Shown one piece after another: positions 17,403-26,277 of a DNA stretch of 45,695 nt. This stretch comes from Prochlorococcus sp. AG-424-M03. Its GTDB lineage: Bacteria > Cyanobacteriota > Cyanobacteriia > PCC-6307 > Cyanobiaceae. The notes under the pieces are model-generated. The model was given only the letters and a program-made list of their open reading frames with translations. It had not been told where the DNA came from and did no database searches. Where the stretch lies: the NCBI GenBank assembly GCA_003213275.1, contig QCNH01000003.1, positions 1 to 45,695 of the forward strand, written 5' to 3'. Position 1 is the stretch's first letter. Each line of letters opens with the position of its first letter. The translations under genes were made by a program, and so were the position numbers.

Positions 17403-18131
17403 TTAAATGTTATTCCTTATAGGTTTGTTATCAGATCTCAATACACACTTTTCTACTTCCCAATTAAAGTTATCCCAAATATGATCATTTAATTTGTAAT
17501 TACTGCCAGCAAAAGCTTCTAACTTGACTTTTGTAGGAGAAGCAGAACAATATTGCCTGCTTCCTTCTAAAGCAAGATATTGTTGATGATACTGTTCTGC
17601 ATAAAAATAGGTATCAATCTTTTTAATTTCTGTTTCAATTAAACCAAAATTTTTTTTATATAATTCTTTTTGGTATTGATCTTTACTAGCTAAAATTATT
17701 CTTTTATTATTTTCATTCTTATAATATATAGCAGACCTATATTGAGTTCCTATATCATTACCTTGTCTATTTTTTTGTGTAGGGTCATGGCATTCCCAAA
17801 ACATTTTTAATAAATCACTAATATCTATTTTATTTTTATCCCAAACAACTCTTACAACCTCGGAATGACCTGTTAATCCAGAACATACTTCATAATAAGT
17901 TGGGTTGCTTGACTCTCCACCAGCATACCCAACTGAAGTTGTAATAACTCCTGGAAGTTTCCAGAAACATTTTTCAGCCCCCCAGAAACAACCACAACCA
18001 AATATTATTTCATCTTCATTAAGATGAGGTTCTTTTTTTATATCTGTTTTTAATATTCTATGAATTGAATTAGAACTATTATTAGTAATTAATTTTTCAT
18101 TATTCATAATTTTTTTTAGAAATTCAAACAT
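17403..18131 (-). CDS. msrA: peptide methionine-S-sulfoxide reductase MsrA
   Basis: Repairs oxidised methionine (S-sulfoxide) using thioredoxin. The 242-residue protein has the catalytic motif GCFWG with Cys48, then VGYAGGESSNPTYYEVCSGLTGHSE and FWECHDPTQKNRQGNDIGTQYRS, all diagnostic. The C-terminal SRQYCSASPTK may carry a resolving cysteine. About 40 residues precede the catalytic domain; an internal ATG at codon 9 is an alternative start. It lies 35 bases after the ABC exporter gene on the same strand. Confidence 0.95.
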   Translation of the reverse strand: MFEFLKKIMNNEKLITNNSSNSIHRILKTDIKKEPHLNEDEIIFGCGCFWGAEKCFWKLPGVITTSVGYAGGESSNPTYYEVCSGLTGHSEVVRVVWDKNKIDISDLLKMFWECHDPTQKNRQGNDIGTQYRSAIYYKNENNKRIILASKDQYQKELYKKNFGLIETEIKKIDTYFYAEQYHQQYLALEGSRQYCSASPTKVKLEAFAGSNYKLNDHIWDNFNWEVEKCVLRSDNKPIRNNI

Positions 18132-18166
18132 AATTTTAATTTTTATATAATAGATGAAGAAATTTT

Positions 18167-19912
18167 TTAGCTTTTAACAATGTTAGTGGCTAATTCTCTT
18201 TCCCAAAGTTTTTTATATAAACCTTTTTGTTTTACTAAATCTATATGATTACCTTCTTGTACTATTTTCCCTTTATCCATTACTAAAACCCTGTCACATG
18301 TAGCAGCCACAGATAATTGGTGACTGATCATTAAAATTGTTTTATTAGTTCGGTATCGCATCTCATCTATTATTTTTGAGGCTGTTTTGTTGTCTACGCT
18401 TGCTAAAGCATCATCAAGCACGACAATAGGAGAATTTATAAGTAATGCCCTTCCAAGTGCTGTCCTTTGCCTTTGACCACCACTTAGTGTAATGCCTCTT
18501 TCTCCAACAATAGTTTTAAACTTTTGAGGGAAATTCTTAATATCATCTTTCAATCCAGCTTTTTTAGCACTTTCTTTGATTAGCTTCTTAGAAGCTTTTG
18601 GTTCGCCAAAACTTAGGTTTTCTGAAATCGTGGAAGTAAATAAAAATGCTTCTTGCGGAACGACTGCAATATTTTTTCTAAGATCATTTAGTTTAATACT
18701 TTTTAAATCAATTTCATCTAAAAATAATTGACCGTCGGGTATTTCAATAGTCCTTCCAAGAGACTTTGCTAGTGTTGTTTTGCCACAACCTACAGGGCCA
18801 ACAATGGCAATAAGTTCTCCTGGATGAATTTTGAAATTAAGACCATTTAATGAATTAAATTTCGATCCTGGATATTTTATAGTTAAGTCTTTAGCCTCTA
18901 ACAAACCTCTTATCTTTCTCTTTAAAAATTTGGTGTTCTCCCCATCTACAATATTTGGATTGTTTTGAAAGATTTCTTCAACACGATCTAAACTTACTTG
19001 ACCGAGTTGAAAAGTATTCAATGTAAAACCCAAAAGAGCTGTTGGGAAAACGAGCCTTTCGACGTAAAGAATTAAAGCAACTAAACCACCTATTGAAATA
19101 AATCCACTCTCTAGTTGAAAAGTTCCTAATCCTAATAATATTAATAATGAAATTGAGGAAATACCTTGCAACAATGGAAATAGAGTACTTGCTGTTCTAG
19201 CTAGTTTTATCGCCGAATTCTTATAAGCATTATTGTATATATTGAATTCTTTCTTTTCAGCATCTTCCTGTGCATAAATTTTAATGGCACTTATTCCAGA
19301 AAGATCCTCTTGTATTAGATCACTAAGTTTGGATAATGATTCTTGTTGAGCTTTCCTTTGATTTACCATTCTACCGCCAAACAAGCTTACAATTCCTAGA
19401 ATTAATGGAAAAATCATTAAAGCGGATATAGTTAATGTTTTGTTAATTGAAAACATTGATGGAATAGTAAATGAATAAGCTAAGACAATATTGCACAAGC
19501 TTAAAACTGTAAAACCTAATAACCTTCTTATATTTTCAACATCGCTTGTAGCTCTACTTATAATATCTCCACTCCCTTTTTTTTGTATCCATTCTGGGTC
19601 TTGTATAAGTAAATGATCGAAAAGTTTCTGACGTAGATTTACCTCAACCTTTCTACCTATCCCAAAGACAATCTGCCTTGAAAATAATCTGATTAAACCC
19701 ATACATGTTGCTAAAAATATTAACCATAATGATTTAGAAATCACAAAATCTGAAGAAAAACCATTTTGTAGTTGGTCAATTATGTTTTTTACTTCAAGCG
19801 GTATTACAACGCTCAATATATTAACTACTAATAGTGCTAAAGCCCCATATAGAAATTCTTTTTTGTATGGTCTTAGATATTGGGATATCACCTTAAACTT
19901 TAAATTTTTCAT
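18167..19912 (-). CDS. ABC exporter, fused membrane and ATPase domains (MsbA/MDR type)
   Basis: Half-transporter of 581 residues. Six hydrophobic segments lie in residues 1-300 and an ATPase domain follows: Walker A GPVGCGKT (372-379), Q-loop VVPQEAFLF, signature LSGGQ (476-480), Walker B IVVLDD (496-501) and the switch SHQLS. The residue after the Walker B aspartate is D501, where a catalytic glutamate is usual. This is a pattern of one partner in some heterodimeric exporters. Substrate is unknown; lipid or drug export are family possibilities. No partner gene is adjacent. Confidence 0.9.
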   Translation of the reverse strand: MKNLKFKVISQYLRPYKKEFLYGALALLVVNILSVVIPLEVKNIIDQLQNGFSSDFVISKSLWLIFLATCMGLIRLFSRQIVFGIGRKVEVNLRQKLFDHLLIQDPEWIQKKGSGDIISRATSDVENIRRLLGFTVLSLCNIVLAYSFTIPSMFSINKTLTISALMIFPLILGIVSLFGGRMVNQRKAQQESLSKLSDLIQEDLSGISAIKIYAQEDAEKKEFNIYNNAYKNSAIKLARTASTLFPLLQGISSISLLILLGLGTFQLESGFISIGGLVALILYVERLVFPTALLGFTLNTFQLGQVSLDRVEEIFQNNPNIVDGENTKFLKRKIRGLLEAKDLTIKYPGSKFNSLNGLNFKIHPGELIAIVGPVGCGKTTLAKSLGRTIEIPDGQLFLDEIDLKSIKLNDLRKNIAVVPQEAFLFTSTISENLSFGEPKASKKLIKESAKKAGLKDDIKNFPQKFKTIVGERGITLSGGQRQRTALGRALLINSPIVVLDDALASVDNKTASKIIDEMRYRTNKTILMISHQLSVAATCDRVLVMDKGKIVQEGNHIDLVKQKGLYKKLWERELATNIVKS

Positions 19913-19992
19913 TTAATTTTGCCGATATGATTAAGATAATGTTTCATTTTTAAATATGTGAGCTAATTTTATAAATGATTCAGTATTTATCT

Positions 19993-20289
19993 ATGAGTAA
20001 CGAACAAACTCATCCATTACATGCGACAGACAAGGATATTATAGATTCTCTTATAACTAAAGAAAGACCAGAAGATCTAGATTTTATTAATTTAGCTAGA
20101 TTAATAAATCGTTATACAAATTTCCCTGGTGAAACTGAATTTAAAAACGATATTGAAAAAATTTTAAATTTTTGGAAAATTTCTAAAAATGAACTTTTTT
20201 CAAAAACGAAAGATATTTGGTCAAAAAGCTTTAGGCCTTCTAATACAAATAAAGATTTAGTTGGGTCAGGTTTTGATACTTCAAATTAA
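19993..20289 (+). CDS. DUF3288 family protein
   Basis: Cyanobacterial soluble protein of 98 residues. The family signature is HPLHATDKDIIDSLI near the start, then LARLINRYTNFPG and ILNFWKISKNELFSKTKDIW. A frame opens at 19975, but the ATG at 19993 (MSNEQTHPLH) fits the family start better. It precedes trpD by 31 bases. Function is unknown. Confidence 0.8.
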   Translation: MSNEQTHPLHATDKDIIDSLITKERPEDLDFINLARLINRYTNFPGETEFKNDIEKILNFWKISKNELFSKTKDIWSKSFRPSNTNKDLVGSGFDTSN

Positions 20290-20320
20290 ATTTTATCTAC
20301 ATATTTTCTTATATAAATAA

Positions 20321-21373
20321 ATGTCTTCTAATTTATCTAACGTTGAAATCCTAAATATTTTGTTGGAGGGTAAAAACCTTGACGATTTAACTTCTAGATC
20401 ATTAATGCAAAGATGGCTTAATGATGAAATCTCTGATGTTCAAACAGGTGCTTTTTTGAGCTCTTTGAGAGCTAAGGGATGTTCAGGAGTTGAATTGTCT
20501 TCTATGGCTCAAGAACTTTTAAATGTTTGCGAATTGCCAATAGCAAGACCAAATTTGTATATGGTAGATACTTGCGGCACTGGTGGGGATGGGGCTAATA
20601 CATTTAATATTTCCACTGCAGTAGCATTTGTAGCTTCATCTTGTGGTGTAAAAATTGCTAAACATGGAAATAAAAGTGCCAGTGGAAAAGTTGGCTCTGC
20701 AGATGTTTTACTGAATCTTGGTTTAAATTTGAATTGTTCATTGGAAAAAGTAATATCTGCTGTAGATGAAATTGGAATAACTTTTTTGTTTGCCCCTATT
20801 TGGCATAAATCTTTAATAAAACTTGCTCCATTAAGAAAGGCCCTTGGAATAAGGACCGTATTTAATCAATTAGGACCATTGGTAAATCCTTTAAGACCCA
20901 ATGCTCAAGTACTAGGTGTAGCATCTGAAGATCTTTTAGAGCCTATGGGAAATGCACTTCTGAAAATGGGGATGAATAAAGCTATTGTGGTTTATGGTTC
21001 TGGCGGTATTGATGAGGCTTCACTTCAAGGTGATAATAAATTAATATTTGTTGAAAAAGGTTCATTACGACATTCAAAAATAAATATTTCAGATTTTAAT
21101 CATGAAAATATTTCAAACGAAAAGCTTGTTGTTTCCGATAGTGAATCTAATGAGGAAATATTAAAATCTGTTTTAAACGGTTCTGGACAAACATCTCATA
21201 TTAATGTTGTAGCCTTGAATACTGCATTAGTTCTTTGGGCTGCAGGCATTGAGGATGATTTAAATAAAGGATTTGACAAAGCTTTATTTTCAATTAATCA
21301 AGGAAATCCCTGGGAAAAGTTTTTACTATTAAAAGATTATTTATCCTCAGAAGAATTAATCTCGAATTCATGA
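20321..21373 (+). CDS. trpD: anthranilate phosphoribosyltransferase TrpD
   Basis: Second step of tryptophan synthesis: anthranilate + PRPP to phosphoribosyl-anthranilate. The 350-residue protein shows the PRPP loop GTGGD (86-90), the [15 protein letters not shown] region (114-128) and the [16 protein letters not shown] stretch. Its stop overlaps the carA start in ATGA, so the two are translationally coupled although they belong to different pathways. Confidence 0.97.
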   Translation: MSSNLSNVEILNILLEGKNLDDLTSRSLMQRWLNDEISDVQTGAFLSSLRAKGCSGVELSSMAQELLNVCELPIARPNLYMVDTCGTGGDGANTFNISTAVAFVASSCGVKIAKHGNKSASGKVGSADVLLNLGLNLNCSLEKVISAVDEIGITFLFAPIWHKSLIKLAPLRKALGIRTVFNQLGPLVNPLRPNAQVLGVASEDLLEPMGNALLKMGMNKAIVVYGSGGIDEASLQGDNKLIFVEKGSLRHSKINISDFNHENISNEKLVVSDSESNEEILKSVLNGSGQTSHINVVALNTALVLWAAGIEDDLNKGFDKALFSINQGNPWEKFLLLKDYLSSEELISNS

Positions 21374-22509
21374 ATAATCCTTATAAAAAAGATGCAAAAT
21401 TAGTTTTAAATAATGGTATCGTATTCCAAGGATTTTCCTTTGGAGCCTCTGGTACAACTGTTGGCGAAATAGTCTTCAATACAGGAATGACGGGATATCA
21501 GGAAGTTATTACTGATCCAAGTTATTATGGACAAATATTGACATTCACTTATCCAGAGATTGGAAATACTGGTATTAATTTTGAAGATTCAGAATCTAAT
21601 ATAAATGTTAAAGGGATAATTGTTAGAAATTATTCCTCAAATAATAGTAATTGGAGATCATTAAAAAATTTTAATCAATGGTTAGTAGAAAAAAACATAA
21701 TAGGTCTTTATGGAATTGATACGAGGGCTCTTGTTAAAATTTTAAGAACTAATGGTTCCATGAATGGAATTCTTACCTCTGAGGATAAAACTATAGACAC
21801 TTGTTTAAAACTAGCTTATGAAACTCCAGATATGAAAGGCTTGAATTTATCAAAAGAAGTATCTACAAAGCAACAATATTTATGGAAAAATACAACAGAA
21901 ACGACTTTTGACGTTAGAAAAATTTATTCAGCAAGTTCTAAAAAACTAAAAATAGTAGCAATAGATTTTGGAATAAAAAAATCTATTTTAAATAGACTAG
22001 TATCCCATGGTTGTGAAATTTTAGTATTACCTTCGCGATCTTCCTTAAAAGATGTTCTATCTAATAAACCTGATGGGATATTCTTCTCAAATGGGCCAGG
22101 AGATCCTTCTTCTGTTACTGAAGGAATAGATTTAGCAAGAGCCCTTATTGATCATGGTGAAATACCTATGTTCGGAATTTGTCTTGGACATCAAATATTT
22201 GGATTAGCCTTAGGTGGTTCTACTTTTAAACTCCCTTTTGGTCATCGTGGTTTAAATCATCCTTGCGGGAATGATAACCAAATTGAGATTACTAGCCAGA
22301 ATCATGGTTTTGCTATTGACCCTAATTCTCTCTCAAAGGATGTCGTCACGATAACTCATTACAATCTTAATGATAGAACTGTTGCTGGATTGGAAGTTAA
22401 TAATAAGCCAATATTTAGTGTTCAATATCATCCGGAAGCAGGCCCTGGCCCACATGATTCCGATTATTTATTTAAAAAATTTGTTTCTCTAATGTTAGAA
22501 AGATGTTGA
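21370..22509 (+). CDS. carA: carbamoyl-phosphate synthase small subunit CarA
   Basis: Glutaminase subunit that supplies ammonia to CarB for arginine and pyrimidine synthesis. The 379-residue protein has an N-terminal small-subunit domain ([14 protein letters not shown]) and a class I glutamine amidotransferase domain with nucleophile C271 (GICLGHQ) and the H354/E356 dyad ([11 protein letters not shown]). Full length for the family. Confidence 0.97.
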   Translation: MNNPYKKDAKLVLNNGIVFQGFSFGASGTTVGEIVFNTGMTGYQEVITDPSYYGQILTFTYPEIGNTGINFEDSESNINVKGIIVRNYSSNNSNWRSLKNFNQWLVEKNIIGLYGIDTRALVKILRTNGSMNGILTSEDKTIDTCLKLAYETPDMKGLNLSKEVSTKQQYLWKNTTETTFDVRKIYSASSKKLKIVAIDFGIKKSILNRLVSHGCEILVLPSRSSLKDVLSNKPDGIFFSNGPGDPSSVTEGIDLARALIDHGEIPMFGICLGHQIFGLALGGSTFKLPFGHRGLNHPCGNDNQIEITSQNHGFAIDPNSLSKDVVTITHYNLNDRTVAGLEVNNKPIFSVQYHPEAGPGPHDSDYLFKKFVSLMLERC

Positions 22510-22570
22510 CATATCGTTATCTTTTGATTTGATAATTACATTTGATACATTAATTTTTTGGAGGCATTAG

Positions 22571-22936
22571 ATCATAGAAGATTTCCAAAAGCTAACGGTT
22601 TCTTTAAGAGCAAACCTCGATGTAAAAACAAAAATTATTGTTTTTACTTTTAAAGGCCAACTTGATGCCTTCTCAGAAAAACAATTTAAGAATTTTGTTA
22701 CTAATAATTTAAAGGATGATCTTCCATTCGTTATTGATCTTACAAAAATTGATTTTCTAGATTCTTCAGGTCTTGGAGCTCTTGTTCAGACTGCAAAGCA
22801 ATGTAAAAAGTTGAAGCTAGGTTTCGCAGTTGTTGGTAATTCTAGAGTTGCTCAAACTATTAAACTTGTACGTCTAGGGGATTTCCTTAATTTAAAGTCG
22901 TGTCTGGAAGATGCATTAACTTATTTAAAAAATTGA
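22571..22936 (+). CDS. STAS-domain protein (anti-sigma-factor-antagonist-like), non-AUG start
   Basis: A 121-codon frame closed by TGA at 22934 that has no ATG, GTG or TTG near its 5' end. The translation is a clear STAS domain, with FTFKGQLDAFSEKQF, VIDLTKIDFLDSSGLGALVQ and VGNSRVAQTIKLV; DSSG holds the serine that SpoIIAA-type proteins phosphorylate. A GGAGG (22560-22564) sits 6 bases before ATC (22571) and 9 before ATA (22574), and an in-frame TAG precedes ATC. Translation therefore probably starts at ATC or ATA, or the base is a variant or error. It overlaps mrnC. Role: probably partner switching with an unknown kinase. Confidence 0.8.
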   Translation: MIEDFQKLTVSLRANLDVKTKIIVFTFKGQLDAFSEKQFKNFVTNNLKDDLPFVIDLTKIDFLDSSGLGALVQTAKQCKKLKLGFAVVGNSRVAQTIKLVRLGDFLNLKSCLEDALTYLKN

Positions 22937-23328
22937 ATTATTGGATACAAAACTTGGTCCCTCACGGATCGCCAGAAGAAATAGGTGTTATTCAACTTGC
23001 TTGGCTTGGAGATTCAGTTTGGGAACTTCATCAAAGACTTAGACATGTTCATTTTCCTTTGAAATCAAAAGAACTCCATTTATCAGTAGTAAAAGAAGTT
23101 AAAGCAAAATCTCAATCAAAATCTTTATCTCAAATTGAACATTTGTTAAATGCTAATGAAATGGATTTAATTAGACGAGCTAGAAATAAAACAAAGAGAA
23201 TTCCAAAGTCATCAGACCCTACTATATACTCAAGAGCAACTGGATTCGAAACACTAATCGGCTGGCTATTTTTAAAAGATCCTCAAAGATTATCAATTCT
23301 TTTTGAATATCTTGAAATTAAAATGTAA
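22933..23328 (+). CDS. mrnC: Mini-ribonuclease III (MrnC)
   Basis: RNase III catalytic domain without a double-stranded-RNA-binding domain, 131 residues; the family matures 23S rRNA. Visible are LAWLGDSVWELHQRLR near the start (the catalytic aspartate region) and RARNKTKRIPKSSDPTIYSRATGFETLIGWLFL, with the second acidic site in GFETLIG. The TTG at 22933 shares TTGA with the STAS stop and gives MNYWIQNLVPHGSPEEIG, a normal start. The upstream GTG at 22900 would add 11 residues that lie inside the STAS gene. Confidence 0.88.
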   Translation: MNYWIQNLVPHGSPEEIGVIQLAWLGDSVWELHQRLRHVHFPLKSKELHLSVVKEVKAKSQSKSLSQIEHLLNANEMDLIRRARNKTKRIPKSSDPTIYSRATGFETLIGWLFLKDPQRLSILFEYLEIKM

Positions 23329-23335
23329 TTAATCT

Positions 23336-24346
23336 ATGAAAAACTCATCTAAAAATAATTATTCCAGAAAAAATAGTGATCAATACAAAAAAAATTCTAA
23401 TACTAATTCTTACTCTAAAAATACAAATCATCAAAAAAGAAACAGCAGATTTTTATCCCATTCTTCTAACAATAAAGAGGTTAACAATATAAATGAAATT
23501 TATAATAATAAAAGTAAATTTTCATCTAATAAGAGAAGAAAGCCAATAACTAAATCAAATTTAGAGGTATCAAGAAAAAATCTAGATATTTATCAAGACA
23601 ATACAAATAAAAGAACTTTCGATGATTGGATATGGGGAAAACATTCAGTATTTGAAGCTCTTATTAATGAAAGAGCTATTAATAGGATTTGGTGTACATC
23701 GGAAATCTATTCTTCAGATAAATTCTATATTTTACTCAAGGGCCTTAAATCAAAAGGAGTCCTCATTGAAGATGTTTCTTGGAATAGGCTTTCACAATTG
23801 ACTTTTGGTGCTTCACATCAAGGTATTGTTTTACAGTTAGCATGCTCTAAAACAATATCCTTAGCAAAATTAATCGATTATTCAAAAAAAAATTCTGCAA
23901 ATCCTATTATTCTGGCTTTAGATGGAATTACTGATCCTCATAATGTTGGTGCGATTATAAGATCCGCAGAGGCATTTGATTGCAAAGGTATTATCATCCC
24001 ACAAAGAAGATGTGCTGGCTTAACTGGAACAGTTGCGAAGGTGGCTGCAGGAGCCTTGGAACACTTGCCTGTAAGTAGAGTTGTTAACTTAAATAGGGCA
24101 CTTGAGGAGCTTAAGAAAAATGGTTTTATTGTTGTTGGATTATCTGGAGATGGACAATTATCAATTTCAAAGTTTAATGAGAATAGTCCTTTAGTAGTAA
24201 TAATCGGGGCTGAAGATAAAGGTATTTCTTTGCTTGCTCAAAAAAAATGTGATTTTCTTTTAAGGATTCCTCTTAAAGGTAAGACTTCAAGTTTAAATGC
24301 CTCTGTAGCAGCGGCAATATCACTATTTCACTTTACAAATAGATAA
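23336..24346 (+). CDS. rlmB: TrmH/SpoU-family 23S rRNA ribose methyltransferase (RlmB-like)
   Basis: SAM-dependent 2'-O-methyltransferase of 336 residues. After residue 95 comes the substrate-binding domain (WGKHSVFEALINERAI). The SPOUT domain follows: LALDGITDPHNVGAIIRSAEAF (motif 1), VVIIGAEDKGIS (motif 2) and IPLKGKTSSLNASVAAAI (motif 3). The first 95 residues are a Ser/Asn/Lys-rich, low-complexity extension not needed for the fold, perhaps an RNA-binding tail. It starts 7 bases after mrnC, another rRNA-processing gene. Confidence 0.93.
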   Translation: MKNSSKNNYSRKNSDQYKKNSNTNSYSKNTNHQKRNSRFLSHSSNNKEVNNINEIYNNKSKFSSNKRRKPITKSNLEVSRKNLDIYQDNTNKRTFDDWIWGKHSVFEALINERAINRIWCTSEIYSSDKFYILLKGLKSKGVLIEDVSWNRLSQLTFGASHQGIVLQLACSKTISLAKLIDYSKKNSANPIILALDGITDPHNVGAIIRSAEAFDCKGIIIPQRRCAGLTGTVAKVAAGALEHLPVSRVVNLNRALEELKKNGFIVVGLSGDGQLSISKFNENSPLVVIIGAEDKGISLLAQKKCDFLLRIPLKGKTSSLNASVAAAISLFHFTNR

Positions 24347-24428
24347 GTTGATTTTCCTATAAACAATTTATTTATTGAGTCCTAAAATATTGTTGTTTCA
24401 ATACATTTATTTAATTAATGAAAATTTA

Positions 24429-24456
24429 TTGAATTTTTACTACAAAATTGTATAGA
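24429..24456 (+). promoter_or_regulatory. probable promoter of the DUF1816 gene
   Basis: TTGAAT (24429-24434) and TATAGA (24451-24456) are separated by 16 bases, a sigma70-like pair. It lies in the 149-base gap after rlmB and would give a leader of about 30 bases that contains the 24473-24489 palindrome. Confidence 0.5.
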
Positions 24457-24472
24457 ATTTAACAAGAATTGA

Positions 24473-24489
24473 TTGTCCTATAAGGACAA
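24473..24489 (+). promoter_or_regulatory. perfect palindrome over the ribosome-binding site of the DUF1816 gene
   Basis: TTGTCCT-ATA-AGGACAA is a perfect 7-bp inverted repeat. Its right arm contains AAGGA, the only Shine-Dalgarno-like sequence before the TTG start at 24496. As RNA, the stem would hide that site; as DNA, it could be an operator. Neither role is shown. Confidence 0.55.
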
Positions 24490-24495
24490 ATTAAA

Positions 24496-24711
24496 TTGAT
24501 TAGAAATTTTGGAAACAAACTCGGATTAGCTTGGTGGGCTAAAATTGAGACAGATCAACCATCCACAATATACTGGTATGGTCCATTTATTACAAAACGT
24601 AGTTTAAAGGAAAATATGTCTTCTTTTATAAAAGAACTCTCCAATGAAGGTTCAACAAACATTAAACATAGTTTAATACGTTGCAAAAAAGAAGAACCTT
24701 TAACTGTTTAA
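24496..24711 (+). CDS. DUF1816 family protein
   Basis: Cyanobacterial protein of 71 residues: LGLAWWAKIETDQPSTIYWYGPFITKRS in two blocks, then the LSNEGSTNIKHSLIRCKKEEPLTV-like end. The family resembles the CpcD/phycobilisome-linker-associated small proteins in some databases, but its function is unknown. Prochlorococcus of this type has no true phycobilisome, which makes its retention notable. The start is TTG (MIRNFGNKLG). Confidence 0.78.
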   Translation: MIRNFGNKLGLAWWAKIETDQPSTIYWYGPFITKRSLKENMSSFIKELSNEGSTNIKHSLIRCKKEEPLTV

Positions 24712-24744
24712 AAATTTTTTTAATTTTAAAAAGTAAGTTTAAAG

Positions 24745-26193
24745 ATGAATTTTAATTCATTAAGAAATCAAATAAATAGTAAGAATGCTTCTGTTAAAGA
24801 AATAGTAAATGATTTTTTTTTAAAAATTGATTCTAAAGATCAAGAAATTAATTCTTATATTTGTACTACAAAAGAAAATGCAATCAAACAAGCTGAAAAT
24901 ATAGATAAATTAATTCAAAATGATGAAATACTTCCTCCCCTTGCAGGAATTCCAATAGCAATTAAGGATAATATTTGCACTAAGGGGGTTTTAACCACTT
25001 GCGCAAGTAAAATGCTCAAAAGCTTTGTTGCACCTTATGAATCCACAGCTTCAAGTAAATTATGGTCTTCGGGAGGAATTTGTTTAGGTAAAACAAATTT
25101 AGATGAATTTGCAATGGGTAGTTCAACAGAAACTTCAGTATATGGTGTTACTTCAAATCCTTGGGATATTAATAGAGTTCCAGGAGGTAGTTCAGGAGGT
25201 AGTGCTGCTTCAGTAGCTGCAGGATTATGTGCAGCTGCCATAGGTTCTGATACAGGAGGATCAATAAGACAACCAGCCTCTTTTTGTGGTGTTGTAGGTC
25301 TTAAGCCTACATATGGAAGAGTAAGTAGATGGGGACTTGTAGCATTTGCAAGCTCTCTTGATCAAATTGGCCCAATTACAAATACTGTTTCAGATGCTGC
25401 AGAAATCCTTTATGCAATATCTGGTAAAGACCCCTTAGATTCAACATGTCTTGATAAACCCGTACCAGATTATTTGAGTGATTTAAATAAACCCATAAAA
25501 GATTTAAAAATTGGAATAATTAAAGAATGCTTTGAACATCCTGGTCTTAATGCAGAAGTCAAAGAATCTGTTCTATCTGGAGTTGAAAGATTTAAATCAT
25601 TAGGAGCCGAAATTATTGATGTTGAATGCCCCAGGTTTAACGATGGAATTGCAACATATTATGTAATTGCACCTTCCGAAGCATCTGCAAATTTAGCTAG
25701 ATACGATGGGGTTAAATATGGCTACAGATCTAATGATGCTACTAATCTCATTGATATGACTTCAAAAAGCAGAGCTGAAGGATTTGGAGATGAAGTTCAA
25801 AGAAGAATACTTATAGGAACATATGCTTTGTCAGCTGGATACAGTGACGCCTACTACAAGAAAGCACAAAAGGTTAGAACACTAATAAGAAATGATTTTG
25901 ATAAGGCTTTTAAAAAAGTAGATATATTATTAACACCAACTTGTCCTACTACCGCTTTTTTGAAAGGTGATTTTGCTAATGATCCACTTTCTATGTATTT
26001 GTCTGATCTTTTAACAGTTCCAGCTAATTTAGCCGGATTACCAGCAATCAGTATTCCATGTGGTTTTGATAATAAAGGATTACCTATAGGACTTCAATTA
26101 ATAGGTAATGTATTGGAAGAGAATAGAATATTAAATGCTGCAAATATTTTCGAAATTGATGCTCAGGTAATCAAGAATAGACCTTTATTCTAA
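24745..26193 (+). CDS. gatA: aspartyl/glutamyl-tRNA amidotransferase subunit A (GatA)
   Basis: Amidase subunit that releases ammonia from glutamine for conversion of Glu-tRNA(Gln) to Gln-tRNA(Gln). The 482-residue protein has the full catalytic triad K74 (AIKDNIC), S149 (GGSSGGSAA) and S173 ([12 protein letters not shown]). Its length is normal. Partners gatB and gatC are not in the window. The 84 bases to dnaE contain no gene. Confidence 0.97.
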   Translation: MNFNSLRNQINSKNASVKEIVNDFFLKIDSKDQEINSYICTTKENAIKQAENIDKLIQNDEILPPLAGIPIAIKDNICTKGVLTTCASKMLKSFVAPYESTASSKLWSSGGICLGKTNLDEFAMGSSTETSVYGVTSNPWDINRVPGGSSGGSAASVAAGLCAAAIGSDTGGSIRQPASFCGVVGLKPTYGRVSRWGLVAFASSLDQIGPITNTVSDAAEILYAISGKDPLDSTCLDKPVPDYLSDLNKPIKDLKIGIIKECFEHPGLNAEVKESVLSGVERFKSLGAEIIDVECPRFNDGIATYYVIAPSEASANLARYDGVKYGYRSNDATNLIDMTSKSRAEGFGDEVQRRILIGTYALSAGYSDAYYKKAQKVRTLIRNDFDKAFKKVDILLTPTCPTTAFLKGDFANDPLSMYLSDLLTVPANLAGLPAISIPCGFDNKGLPIGLQLIGNVLEENRILNAANIFEIDAQVIKNRPLF

Positions 26194-26277
26194 ATTTGTA
26201 TTAATAGTTAATTTGTAATCACAAACTATAGATCTTTTAGAAATTTTCTCTATCTTATATATATAAATTGATTGAGT

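Noticed and set aside
26212-26225. TTTGT-AATC-ACAAA repeat between gatA and dnaE
   Set aside because: A 5-bp arm in AT-rich spacer is expected by chance; there is no U-tract.
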